Shown here: one piece after another, positions 12,244 through 22,855 of the stretch | Numbering within the stretch: the first letter of the stretch is position 1 | Layout: every line of letters begins with the position of its first letter | NCBI RefSeq assembly: GCF_958979055.1 | Contig: NC_084896.1 | Span: 124,001-188,000, forward strand | Direction of reading: 5' to 3' | Length of the DNA stretch: 64,000 bases | Origin: Alnus glutinosa | Taxonomy: Eukaryota > Streptophyta > Magnoliopsida > Fagales > Betulaceae | Program-made: the position numbers and the translations under genes | Notes under the pieces: model-generated | The model's input: only the letters and a program-made list of their open reading frames with translations | Databases searched by the model: none | What the model was told of the DNA's origin: nothing

Positions 12244-13385
12244 ATGATGATAAAGTCCGCCCTTCTCCGTTCTTGCTCTTCTCCTCTGTTCCTCGAAGCC
12301 AAAGATCTTCACCGCAACCGATCATCCACGCCAAGATTTGCTTCCACCATAAGTTGCTCTTCGAGAGGCCACCCTTATATTCCGAAACTCGAGCCCTTTA
12401 GCCGATCCAAGTCCCAACGGTTCGTCAAAGAGCCCTCCTTGATCGAAAAGTCAAAGAACGAGCTCTCAGGTATTCTCCAATATCTCAAAGTTCTTGATGC
12501 TTTTTGTATGCGTAAGCCGATATTTGTTGTAAATAGTACTTTTTTCTTGGATTTCGTGATGAACTCGTGCAATATTTTGTGAATTTGGTGGGTTTTTTTT
12601 TTTCTTTCTTTCTTTCTTTCTTTTTCTTTTCCTGGGTTATTTTATATTAGTGATTCTGGTGATGATTTGCATGCCTGTGCTTGTTGTTTCAGATTATTGT
12701 TCTACGGTGGAAGGAGATGAATCGTATAGCTGTTGGAGAGCATACTTTGAACTCAAAGATCTTGAAGTAAGTTTGTTTTTCAGCTATCTGATTCTTCTAA
12801 GAATCTTAAGATCAAAAAAACCGCATGTCTGATAAAACAGAGGATAACTATGAATCTTTGTGCTATATATAATATTATAACTGTCTGTGAGTGGAATTGT
12901 TGCTTAAAAAGAAAGTGAAGAACTAAATACTTGACCCTTAACACTATAGTCTATATGTACTTAAACCTGTGCCATCGACGTATTCACACACTTCCACTGC
13001 AACAAAATAGAATAAGAGTTCCAAAATCAATGCGAAGCTGATCATTTTTCTCGATCATAATTTTCATCAGAGGGAGTCACCGAAAGAAGACGTGGAGAGG
13101 CTGATTCTTCAAGCAGGGGGCGTAAAAACTTTAATCGGATGCCTACACGGCATTGCAGGAATGCGCAAAGACAAGAACAATGGGTCCAATTTAGCCGAGC
13201 CGTTAAATGTGGAGAAAGGAGGAGAGAGACCCTGTCCAATCCCAGATGGATTGCCGAAATCACTGGAAGAGCTCGAGGAAGAAGAGCGAGGTAGAATGCC
13301 TGATTCTCCGTTCACCCGGCTGCTTAGAACCAAGGGTAGCTTCCCTGCATGGTATTCCCCCGTCCCTGACCATGAAACTGACTGA
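12244..13385 (+). CDS. CBP1: CCG-binding protein 1-like (CBP1/MEE14)
   Basis: Three exons: 12244-12469, 12693-12766, 13071-13385; phases and GT-AG sites agree, giving 204 residues. It matches Arabidopsis CBP1/MEE14 (At2g15890) as recalled: MIKSALLRS start, YIPKLEPFSRSK, SYSCWRAYFELKDLE, ILQAGGVKTLIGCLHG, PIPDGLPKSLEELEEEERGR, FTRLLR and a PDHETD end. In Arabidopsis CBP1 is reported to bind the regulator CCG in central-cell control of pollen-tube guidance, and mee14 was found among maternal-effect embryo mutants. Two ATGs are adjacent (12244 and 12247); the second fits the family start. The N terminus is rich in Ser, Arg and Thr with few acidic residues, which looks like an organelle transit peptide. 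The gene lies tail-to-head with the LRX gene and head-to-head with the sorting nexin. Confidence 0.88.
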
Positions 13386-14224
13386 TTAATTTCTGTGTTT
13401 TGGGGGGGGATCGAGGGGTTTCAGCGAGTTTATGCCCCACTTTCCAGATGGTTAATTAGCTGTAGATATAGTGGTTGTAGATATGAGATTTTCAAAGTGC
13501 GTTGTGACTTGTGAGGGTTTTAGATTTGTGACCATGGGAGTAGTTTCTTGTAAAATTATTGTAAGAAGTGTTAATCAGGTTTTTCCTTTGCCATGGTTTG
13601 CCACAAATTTGAGCTTAATGGCACGTGAACCTTATTTCCTAGTATAGCTTGATTTCTTTGCTTTACTAGTGTTGTTCCATGTATGGGTTTTTTTTTTTTT
13701 TTTTTTTTTTCATTTGGGCTAGAATCCCCAACGAAGAAAGAGTTTTGCTTTGGTCATCTGGCAATGTGGCTCTACGAATAATCTCTTCAACAGGAAACGT
13801 CAATGGTAAACCTGCAACCCAGAAGAAAAACTATTGGAATGGCCCAATGAGGTTGGGGCTGCAAATCAGCCCTTGCAAAACTGTGATCAGCAAAAGGTTT
13901 ATGGAAATACAATATACGTTTGACAACATGATATCTCTCATTCAATAATTAACTCGAGGCCATCACTAGCCCTGAAAGCCAACTTTGATATGATCATATC
14001 TAACCCCTCATTGTTAACATGTTCGATTCAAAAACATTTCCTATACGTACAAAAGTGCTCCAGGAACTCGATTTCCAGTTTTAAGTATGGTTTGCTAAAT
14101 GCAATATTATGGCATTTGGAAGTTGCATCACAAAAGTTTCTCACATTTTTATGCAAACAGGGATCACTTATCATCTGTGAACCTTGAATACGAGATTTTC
14201 TTTATCTTACACACAGCTTAGTTT

Positions 14225-14410
14225 TTGCCATCTCAGCGATTTGAAAATGTGAAAATTTTTACATAAAGAGGTGCATTTTAAAAAATTTATAATTTTAAAG
14301 GTCAAATCGCGATTTTACTAAATATTTAATTGTGTTTTTTAAAAATCACGTTTTTAAATTGCTATTTCTTAAATTGCACGTTTAGAAAACTACAAACTCA
14401 AACCGACCTA
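14225..14410. repeat. Degenerate AT-rich dispersed repeat, copy 2
   Basis: Similar in word content to 9900-10165: CAAATCGCGATTTT, AAAATCACG, AAATTGCACG and an end in CTCAAACCGACCT. Boundaries are uncertain. Confidence 0.4.
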
Positions 14411-14917
14411 AATAAAGAATTATGTCTCAAACCTTAGGACCGTAATCTCGCAGGTACGATGGAAGAAGCAAATGAATAGAGGTTGTTTCTGTCTATAAAA
14501 AAGAAAAAGTTAGACCAAACTTTTTGTGCTTGAAATTACGTTTAGGTTTGAGGATTATGCCGGTGGAAAATTGAAAATGTAAAAGCATACTTGTTGGTTA
14601 TATACCTTCAAAATAAAAACACTCTTAGACCTTGTACCTCAAAAATTGATATCCTAATTTTGAAATGCCAATTTGGCAAGCAGTTGGTTAAAGTAAGACT
14701 TGGTCAATTGGCAGTTTAGAGCTATGTTTTTCTTGTTTCATAAAGGCATGCACGCCATAATCCAAGCAACACCTTTCTATATTTGTGATTCAGAAATTAG
14801 AGGTACCTCCAAATTTTGTGGGTGTCTGAAAGAGCAGCCACACATTCCGGTGCTAAAACTAGAGGCCAGTTTCCACAGCCTCTCAATTGCTGTCGATCGA
14901 CAGCCCTCCTCACCCAC

Positions 14918-14925
14918 CATATAAC
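14918..14925 (+). promoter_or_regulatory. Possible TATA box of the LRX gene
   Basis: CATATAAC lies about 70 bp upstream of the LRX ATG, a spacing that would leave a short 5' leader. A second TATAAG at 14958-14963 seems too close to the ATG. Position-based inference only. Confidence 0.4.
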
Positions 14926-14992
14926 ACCATCCCTTCTTCAAGTCCCCCTTGCCTTCCTATAAGCAGCCTTGGGCCTACCAAGGTGGTCGGTA

Positions 14993-17671
14993 ATGGCTAA
15001 CCCTGTAACAAAGCAGGCCTTGGGCTGCTTTCTCTTCTTCTCCTTTATCTTCTCTTCTTTGTCAACCTTCTCTTTTGCTTTGTCAGATGCTGAAGCATCC
15101 CTCATTGCGCGCCGCCAGCTCTTGACGCTCCGGGGCAAAGAAGATCTTCCCCACGACTTCGATTTTGAGATCGGCCTTAGCGTGACTTTCGCCAATGAAA
15201 GGCTCCGAAGAGCTTATATTGCGCTCCACGCATTGAAACATGCTATCTATTCTGACCCTTTGAACACCACAGGCAATTGGGCAGGTGCTAATGTGTGTGC
15301 TTATAATGGGATCTTTTGCGCTCCAGCCCTTGACGATCCCAAATTGAGCGTTGTCGCTGGCGTTGATCTTAACCATGCTGACATTGCTGGATACCTTCCG
15401 GCTGAGTTGGGGCTTTTGACCGATGTTGCACTCTTCCACATCAACTCTAACAGGTTCTGTGGAATCATCCCAAAGACCTTGTCAAAGCTCGAACTTATGT
15501 ACGAGTTTGATGCCAGCAACAACCGCTTCGTTGGTTCCTTCCCAACAGTCGTCCTCACATGGCAGAGCCTGAAATACCTCGATCTGAGGTACAATGATTT
15601 TGAAGGGGAATTGCCTCCGAAACTCTTTGAGAAGGAGCTCGATGCGGTGTTCTTGAACAACAACCGGTTCACGTCCACCATCCCCGACACAATAGGCAAA
15701 TCCACAGCTTCTGTTGTGACCTTCGCAAACAACAAGTTCTCCGGTTGCATCCCCCGCACCATTGGCAACATGACCAACACCTTGAATGAGATCCTTTTCA
15801 TTGGCAACAACCTTAGCGGTTGCTTCCCACCAGAACTTGGATTGCTTGGCAGCGTGACAGTGTTTGATGCCAGCTCTAACGGGTTCGTTGGGTTCTTGCC
15901 CAAGAGCCTTTCAGGGCTACTGAAGGTTGAGGAATTGGACATTTCACACAACAAGCTAACTGGATTTGTGCCTGAGAATGTTTGCAAGTTGCCTAACTTG
16001 TTGAACTTCACCTTCGCTTATAACTACTTCAATGGAGAGGCTCAAGCATGTGTGCCATCTCCAAGGGCGCACACGGTGTTCAATGACACAAGCAATTGTC
16101 TACCCGGCAGGCCGAATCAAAAGTCAACCAGGACATGCTCCCCTGTGGTGACTCGACCTGTGGATTGCAGCAAGAACTGTGGTAGCTCCTCTTCAAATTC
16201 TCCACCCAAGACACCGCCTTCAACTCCGAAGCCGCAGCCCCCGCAGCCCCAACCATCTCCTTCTCCAGCCGTGCCTACTCCATCACCGTCTCTGTCTACC
16301 CCTCCAAACCCAAAGCCAGAGCCCCCGGTGTCAGTGTCTCCATCACCGGTGGCAACCCCTCCAGTGGTTGAAACCCCAATTGAAGCCCCGACGCCCACTT
16401 CCACCCCTTCAAGTCCTCCTAAACCATCTCCAGCTCCGCAGCCCCCGCAGCCCCAACCACCTCCTTCTCCGGCCGTGCCCACTCCATCGCCGTCTCAGTC
16501 TACCCCACCAAACCCAAAGCCGGAGCCCCCGGTGTCAGTGTCTCCATCACCGGTGGCAACCCCTCCGATGGTTGAAACCCCAATTGAAGCCCCGACGCCC
16601 ACTTCCACCCCTTCAAGTCCTCCTAAACCATCTCCAGCTCCGCAACCGATTGAGGTTCCTGAGCCATCTCCAGCACCAGCACCCACACCGGACGACCCAA
16701 GTGCAAGATCACCTGTTGGAATGGTTCACTCACCTCCACCGCCACATCACACTCTTCCACCACCACCACCAACAGTTAAGCCACCTGCACCATCTCCTAA
16801 GCCAGTGCAATCACCTCCGCCACCAGTTCAATCTCCCCCACCGCCTGTGTACTCACCACCACCACCACCACCACCCGTTCACTCTCCTCCACCGCCAATC
16901 CATTCGCCGTTGCCGCCACCTGTTTACTCACCACCACCACCCCTACCCCCAGTATACTCCCCACCACCTCCAGTCCACTCCCCACCGCCACCGGTCCACT
17001 CCCCACCGACTCCTGTTCACTCTCCACCGCCACCGGTCCACTCCCCACCACCTCCTGTTCACTCTCCACTGCCACCAGTCCACTCCCCACCGCCACCACC
17101 ACCACCTTTCCACTCCCCACCACCTCCCGCTCACTCACCACCACCACCACCTGTCCACTCTCCACCACCACCAATTTACTCTCCCCCACCACCTCCCGCT
17201 CACTCACCACCACCACCACCTGTCCAATCTCCACCACGACCTATCCACTCTCCACCGCCACCAATTTACTCTCCCCCACCACCTCCCGCTCACTCACCGC
17301 CACCACCACCTGTCCAATCTCCACCACGACCAATCCACTCTCCACCGCCACCAATTTACTCTCCCCCACCACCTGTCCACTCCCCACCACCTCCTGTTCA
17401 CTCTCCACCGCCACCACCTGTCCAATCCCCACCACAACCAATCCACTCTCCACCGCCACCAGTCTACTCTCCTCCGCCACTTATCCACTCCCCACCACCT
17501 CCTGTTCACTCTCCACCACCACCACCTGTCCGATCCCCACCACGACCAGTCCACTCTCCACCGCCACCACCACCACCAAATGCTTATCCTCCTCCTCCTG
17601 ACATTGCCCTCCCTCCAACCTTTGGGTTCCATTACTCGTCGCCTCCTCCACCAATGTTCCCAGGCTACTGA
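14993..17671 (+). CDS. Leucine-rich repeat extensin, pollen-type (LRX/PEX)
   Basis: Intronless, 892 residues; the first ATG in the frame is at 14993. Order: hydrophobic signal peptide (about 1-31), LRX N-terminal domain, about ten LRRs (115-355) with the hallmark LFHINSNRFCGIIPK, a Cys hinge (about 360-396, ending DCSKNCG), then a Pro-rich extensin tail (about 397-892) with many SPPPP units joined by VHS, VYS, VQS and IHS. The LRR part of LRX proteins binds RALF peptides, and the extensin tail is hydroxylated, glycosylated and locked into the wall, so this is a secreted wall-integrity protein. Its neighbours (CBP1, sorting nexin) suggest orthology to At2g15880 (PEX3/LRX10), a pollen form; that part is inference. 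A 68-residue block of the tail is tandemly duplicated. Long open frames on other strands here are artefacts of the CCN repeats. Confidence 0.95.
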   Translation: MANPVTKQALGCFLFFSFIFSSLSTFSFALSDAEASLIARRQLLTLRGKEDLPHDFDFEIGLSVTFANERLRRAYIALHALKHAIYSDPLNTTGNWAGANVCAYNGIFCAPALDDPKLSVVAGVDLNHADIAGYLPAELGLLTDVALFHINSNRFCGIIPKTLSKLELMYEFDASNNRFVGSFPTVVLTWQSLKYLDLRYNDFEGELPPKLFEKELDAVFLNNNRFTSTIPDTIGKSTASVVTFANNKFSGCIPRTIGNMTNTLNEILFIGNNLSGCFPPELGLLGSVTVFDASSNGFVGFLPKSLSGLLKVEELDISHNKLTGFVPENVCKLPNLLNFTFAYNYFNGEAQACVPSPRAHTVFNDTSNCLPGRPNQKSTRTCSPVVTRPVDCSKNCGSSSSNSPPKTPPSTPKPQPPQPQPSPSPAVPTPSPSLSTPPNPKPEPPVSVSPSPVATPPVVETPIEAPTPTSTPSSPPKPSPAPQPPQPQPPPSPAVPTPSPSQSTPPNPKPEPPVSVSPSPVATPPMVETPIEAPTPTSTPSSPPKPSPAPQPIEVPEPSPAPAPTPDDPSARSPVGMVHSPPPPHHTLPPPPPTVKPPAPSPKPVQSPPPPVQSPPPPVYSPPPPPPPVHSPPPPIHSPLPPPVYSPPPPLPPVYSPPPPVHSPPPPVHSPPTPVHSPPPPVHSPPPPVHSPLPPVHSPPPPPPPFHSPPPPAHSPPPPPVHSPPPPIYSPPPPPAHSPPPPPVQSPPRPIHSPPPPIYSPPPPPAHSPPPPPVQSPPRPIHSPPPPIYSPPPPVHSPPPPVHSPPPPPVQSPPQPIHSPPPPVYSPPPLIHSPPPPVHSPPPPPVRSPPRPVHSPPPPPPPNAYPPPPDIALPPTFGFHYSSPPPPMFPGY
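16232..16639 (+). repeat. 204-bp tandem duplication in the extensin tail
   Basis: Two adjacent 204-bp copies (16232-16435 and 16436-16639) encode nearly identical 68-residue blocks containing PNPKPEPPVSVSPSPVATPP and VETPIEAPTPTSTPSSPP. Few differences separate them, so the duplication looks recent. It is in frame and lengthens the region between the LRRs and the SPPPP repeats. Confidence 0.9.
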
Positions 17672-18329
17672 GTAGCTTAATACCATTAACACCTTTGCCT
17701 TGTTTTGCATTCCATTTATAGTTTCAGAACGCCACGTACACTCACTTTGTAAGCTGAGCTTCTCAATCAATGAATGGTAATTTGAGCTTCCATTTGTTTT
17801 TCTTTCCACCCTCATCTCTTTCTTGTTTTCTTTACTTTGATGTAAATGTGTGTATTTAGATGATTCTATTTAAATTGCCATTATCCTTTATTTAGCCTAC
17901 AAAAGTAAGATTGCGGCTCATCAATATGATTATATATATACTAATATTACCAAATTGTAAAGTTATCATTGTTTTATGAGTAACGATTAGAAAAATATTG
18001 TAGTAATGAAAAAAAAAAATGTTGGAATATATACATAGGGGTGTGAGGGGTTAAATCAACGTCAGATAATAATATTAAGTATTGAGTATTGATATAATAT
18101 AATTAGATCTAATAACATTAATACTCCGTTTGTTTAGGCGTAAAATGATTTCGGTATTTTTCAATGTTTGGTAGAGGCGAAAATAATGGTCAACTAAAAA
18201 ATTATTTCCGTTTGACCAAAAATGCTTAATAAATTTAGGAAAATGATTTGTAAATCGTTTTCCGTAGATGGTAGACGCAGTCGACTTTCTTTTAAACAAC
18301 GCAATCGACCTTTACATTCAACCAGTTGA

Positions 18330-18715
18330 CTATCATCGAATTCCGACAAGCCAGATCTCGACACCGGTCGGTGCCGGAATCTGACGACATCCTGCAACCG
18401 TCGCCGGATTCCGGTAGTATTGTGCCAGATTCCAGCCACTCTGGCCGAATCCAACTGGAGTGGCCGGATCTCCGGCTATCTAGCCGGGATACAGGCCGAA
18501 TCCCTAGCCATTTGGCCTAGATCTTGGACAGATCCGGTCATTCTGGCTGGATCTCAGGCCAATCCGGCCGGATCTCCAGCCATCTAGCCGGGATATTGGC
18601 CGGATCTCCAGCTAGTTCGGCCGGGATCAGGCCGTTTTGTGCCAGATTCCGGCAAAGATCGTCGGAATCCGGCACAAATGGCCAGATTTCGGCCATTTTC
18701 ACCAGAATTTGAACG
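18330..18715. repeat. GC-rich degenerate minisatellite (GGCCGGAT-type)
   Basis: Short words such as GCCGGATCTC, CAGCCATCTAGCCGGGAT and CCGGAATC recur in irregular order over about 380 bp. The base composition is far from the AT-rich flanks. It sits entirely inside the TIR element 18122-18994. Confidence 0.75.
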
Positions 18716-18721
18716 TGTCAA

Positions 18722-18726
<5 letters not shown>

Positions 18727-18792
<66 letters not shown>
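18727..18792. repeat. (AT)n microsatellite
   Basis: About 33 uninterrupted AT dinucleotides, inside the TIR element. Confidence 0.95.
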
Positions 18793-18796
<4 letters not shown>

Positions 18797-18996
18797 TATT
18801 AATATTTTTTATTTTGTGAATAAAATTTAATTTTTTAAATTAATATGATTAAATTAAAATATAAAAAATATTTGTAATTTTTCATACGCGCCAAACACCA
18901 TAAAATGATTTCGACGAAAATTATTTTTCTGAAAAATTACTTCCCTAAAAATATTTTACAACATAAACCATTTTACACCGAAACAAGCAGAGTATA

Positions 18997-19033
<37 letters not shown>

Positions 19034-19586
19034 CTTAAAGTGACATCCCATATATCATATCAAAGCTTTTAGTGAGTATCATCATGTATTTATCTTCTCG
19101 TATGTTAATCGGGTTTAGTTTACAATTGATTGGTACTTGCTGATGAAATGGATGAACAATACAAGAATGTGAAAATAGAAGGAAAATTGTATTGATAATG
19201 AACTCCAATTAGGGCCGAAGACAAACCACTAGTTAATCTAATTAAGGTTGGAAACAAACCACAAGACAAAATTCTATATCAATTTTCAATAATCCTCATT
19301 AACAATCAAATGGCTTTTAAATAGAAATACAAGTAGATAAAGCCTAGAGTGATAACACCTAAAGTTCTAATATTCAAATTTAAATAAATACTAATCCTAA
19401 TATTAACTAGTCTAATCCTAATGAGTCGGAATCCCATTTCAACTCCACCTCTTACCCTAATCTGACCCTATTAACAACTAAGGCAAAATGTTTTCCACAT
19501 TCAAAAAAGTGTGACCAAACTATTTTTGTAATAACAAAAAATGAGCATGGTGCATAGTACTGCTCAATAATCATTAACACCTGCTT

Positions 19587-20040
19587 GGAAAATTTATACC
19601 ATAACCTTTAAAGGTGACATTTTTATAAAGTTACCTCTAACTTATTATTTATGATATTTAGTTGATTTAAACTACCACTTCATTGCAATCTGCACCCTCC
19701 ATTAGATTATAATGCTAAAATAGACAGAAAGTTGGCATGTACATGGCTACATGCAAATTTTTTACTTGAAATACTGAAATTGTCTTTTTGAAACCTTTAC
19801 TTTTTTTCTTTTTTTTTGTTTAATTTTTTTGACAGAATGATAATTTGTGTATTTTAAAACAAAATTTTATACACATGCGTCAGGTGCGCAACTTTCTGTC
19901 TATTTTAACGCCAAAATCTAATGGAATGTGCAATTACAACAAAATAGTAGTTTGAATAAGCCAATTGTCAAATATTGAAGTTCGGAGTTAATCTTTGAAA
20001 ATGAGGTGTCAATTTGAGAGTGTTAAGTGTAATTTTTCCC
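19587..20040. mobile_element. Long-TIR element, probably Mutator-like MITE
   Basis: The left arm (about 19587-19740) and right arm (about 19885-20040) are imperfect inverted copies of roughly 150 bp. The closest match is the inner end, where AAAATAGACAGAAAGTTG appears in the left arm and as reverse complement in the right. The outer ends resemble GGGAAAATTACACTTAAC, a terminus type known from plant Mutator-like MITEs. No convincing 9-bp target duplication was found. The spacer is about 150 bp. Confidence 0.65.
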
Positions 20041-20534
20041 AAATTTTCAAGAGCAATGTTATTCAGTATATTCATATACGACTATCAACCTTTAGATTAT
20101 TACTTGTCAAAAAAGAAAACAATGGTTAATTTTGATTGTCACATCATTTCAATTATATAAATGTTATATATCAATCTACTAAATAGCATTACTTAATTTT
20201 TAATACATCCCACCACTAATCAACTTCTACTAACCTCTGTCAATTCTGATGACCAAACATCACATTTCAATGAGTTAATCTCATATATTAACAACTTTTG
20301 AAAAGAGATTTCAATGTAATTTTGGTGATATGCTGCATAATTTCTCTAATTTCATAAGATATTCCTTGAAAATTAATATTAAATTCTTGATATAATTGTT
20401 ACGATGTCATTGTGGAGTTAAGTTTGAATTTGGGGGATGAGTTTATGGTTTGCTGAGAGGAGCGAGTGTGGAATGGTTTTATTTTGATGATGGTTCTTAT
20501 TTTGGATACTGTGTTATTAAATATGCAGAAAAAG

Positions 20535-20669
20535 TAATATATTATTCTCAAACTATTACCTTATTATCAGTGTCTCTCACAAACTATTGATTATGTAAAT
20601 GTCCATCGTAAACTACCAAAAAATGTCAACGTAATCTCAAATTCCAAAGGCACCAAAAAGACAGAAATT

Positions 20670-20731
<62 letters not shown>

Positions 20732-21070
20732 TTATAAATTACTACTCCCCTTCTTGTGCTGACTTCGTTGGGATACCGATTTCTTCTACTTTGTGCGTCG
20801 GGCCAGGCTTGTACCTCCCAACAAGCAAGGGATTGAGCGCGCTAGCATGAAAGCTGTACGGAAAAGAGAAATAGTATTAAAAAAATTAATAAAAAATACC
20901 CTTGGTTTTCTTTATTCAGTTTTATTTTCTTTTTTTTATAAAAAAAAAAAAAAAAAAAAAATTATTTTTTTCATTTTTTTTTCTTTATATATATGGAGAC
21001 ATTTAAACAATTGGTAATTTGAGAGGAGACATCGAGAATAAGAAGATAATTTGAGGGGGTATGAAATTAA
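20535..21070. mobile_element. Inverted-repeat element, probably MITE
   Basis: Left TCTCAAACTATTACCTTATT with later GTGTCTCTCACAAACTATTG is matched by the reverse complement of the right side (CCTCAAATTATCTTCTTATT with later GATGTCTCCTCTCAAATTAC). Arms are about 70 bp and diverged. The core contains a (TA)n tract at 20675-20729. Ends and target duplication are not resolved. Confidence 0.5.
20675..20729. repeat. (TA)n microsatellite
   Basis: About 27 TA dinucleotides inside the inverted-repeat element. Confidence 0.95.
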
Positions 21071-21840
21071 AATAAAATACCTTTTTTTTTAAAAAAAAAA
21101 ACAAATGTACCTCTAAAAAAAATTATTCATTTGCTTATGGCATTCTCAAGGTCCAAGGAGCAGCGAGTTGAGACTTGTTTGTTAGGTTGAACTCTGTCGC
21201 TTGGGCGATTGAAATGTCGTCCCAACCTAATACTCCACTAAGAGCATTTCCAAACATTACCATAAACTACTTCCCTTTCTTAAGTATAGAAAAAAAATTT
21301 AAATGTGTTCAAAAAGAAAAAGATTTTAAAAAATAACAAAAATACGTACACCTACAACAAATGCCTTAAAAGTTTTATAAACAATTGGGTAACTACAATA
21401 CTATTTAATGCATTGAATTTGAGAGCACCGCAGCTACCCAATTAATTATTATAATTCCAAGTAGACGCATTAAGTGCAAGAACAAATGGACCCATTAAAT
21501 TTTTTTAAAAAACATATTAAAATTAACTTCACATATATCGTTAAATGTTCTAACTTTAAATATAGACCATTAAATGAACACTATTAATTTTAAATGAAAT
21601 AGAGAGGGTCATATTCATATTTCACTTGGCTTAAGTGACAATACACATCATCTCTATCTCTATGTCTTTAACAAGGATAAATGTGCATTGTCACATTAGT
21701 CTTATGGGATGAAAGTATAATATATATATATATATATATATATAACATTACTCTTAAGTGCAATATATTTTATTTGGACCATTGGTATTATGAAAGTTAA
21801 AAAAAAAAAAAAAAAATTCCTTTTCCCTCCAAAGTACTAA

Positions 21841-22824
21841 GGTCTCGTTTGGTTTGCGGATTAGACCCATGGAAAGGAATAGCTATTCCTACGGAATAGC
21901 TATTCTTTTGTTTGGTTTCATATTATTTAAGGGAATAGTTATTCCCACGGAATAGCTATTCCCTTACGAAGAGGAATAGGTATTCCACTCAAAAATGAGT
22001 GGAATGCCTATTCCTTTCCTATGAGAATAAATTAAATTCGTCTTTTGCCCAAAAACTCCAACCTTCTCAACACCCAAGTTTCTTATCCCTCTCTCTCTCT
22101 CTGTTTCTCAACTCATGGTGTGTTTTGATACGAAATTTTGACAATAAAATATAATTCTGATTCTACTTTTTTCAGAAATAAATCATATTTTATTCAACTT
22201 TTTAAAAAACAAATTATATTTTATTCAACTTTTTATAAACAAATTATATTTTATTCAATTTTTTTCTAAAAGGTCAAATTTCAAAATTCGCAAACAAAAT
22301 AAGAATTTAATTCTGATTTCAAAAATTCGTCACTCAAGTGCACCATCAATATCTTTCTCCATCTCTGCAATTATATTCTCATCCCCCTCTCTCTGTTTCT
22401 CAACCCAACTTAATTTGTTGTGGGGTAGTCTTTCTTCTTCTTCTTTTTTTTTTTTTTTTTTTTTTTTTTCCTCCTCCTATGATTTAGCCTACAGAATGCA
22501 CTTAGACGTAGCAAAACGAGTACCTCTTAATATCGGGGGGACTCCAATTGCCTTGTGGAGGTTTGAGAAAAACTTTGTAAGCAAAGAACGAATGTTTGTT
22601 ACTGAAAAACAAATAAAAAATAATAAAATAAAAAGGGCTTTGTAGATGATTTATTTTTTTATGATAATTATTATTTTTTTTTCTCTTATAAATCATTTTA
22701 CTTTGTAAGCAAAGAATGAATGTTTGTTGCTGGAAAACAAATAAAAAAGAATAAAATAAAAAGGGCTTTGCAGATGATCTATTTTTTTATTTTTTTTATG
22801 ATGGTGATATGATGATTGTGTGTG

Positions 22825-22855
<31 letters not shown>

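Larger units (their letters stand above)
13386..14992. other. Intergenic, CBP1 to LRX
   Basis: Holds the CBP1 3' UTR, a poly-T run near 13687-13710, the second copy of the AT-rich AAATCG-type repeat at about 14225-14410, and the LRX promoter at the right end. No further gene is supported. Confidence 0.7.
18122..18994. mobile_element. Non-autonomous TIR DNA element with a GC-rich core
   Basis: The left end TACTCCGTTTGTTTAGGCG and the reverse complement of the right end TACTCTGCTTGTTTCGGTG form imperfect TIRs of about 30 bp with a shared GTAAAATG continuation. TAA flanks both sides (18119-18121 and 18995-18997), which suggests a PIF/Harbinger-type 3-bp target duplication. Inside are a GC-rich repetitive block (about 18330-18715) and a (TA)n run. 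No transposase is seen. Confidence 0.65.

Noticed and set aside
16179-17675. 498-codon open frame in another plus frame of the LRX tail, plus several minus-strand frames
   Set aside because: They are read-outs of the CCN-rich extensin repeats, giving His/Leu- or Val/Glu-rich text with no family resemblance.
19130-19500. Possible decayed LTR fragment
   Set aside because: The general look recalls copia LTR-adjacent DNA, but no terminal repeats or coding parts support it.
21240-21760. Possible further MITE starting AAGAGCATTTCC
   Set aside because: The right end matches for only a few bases; too weak to call.
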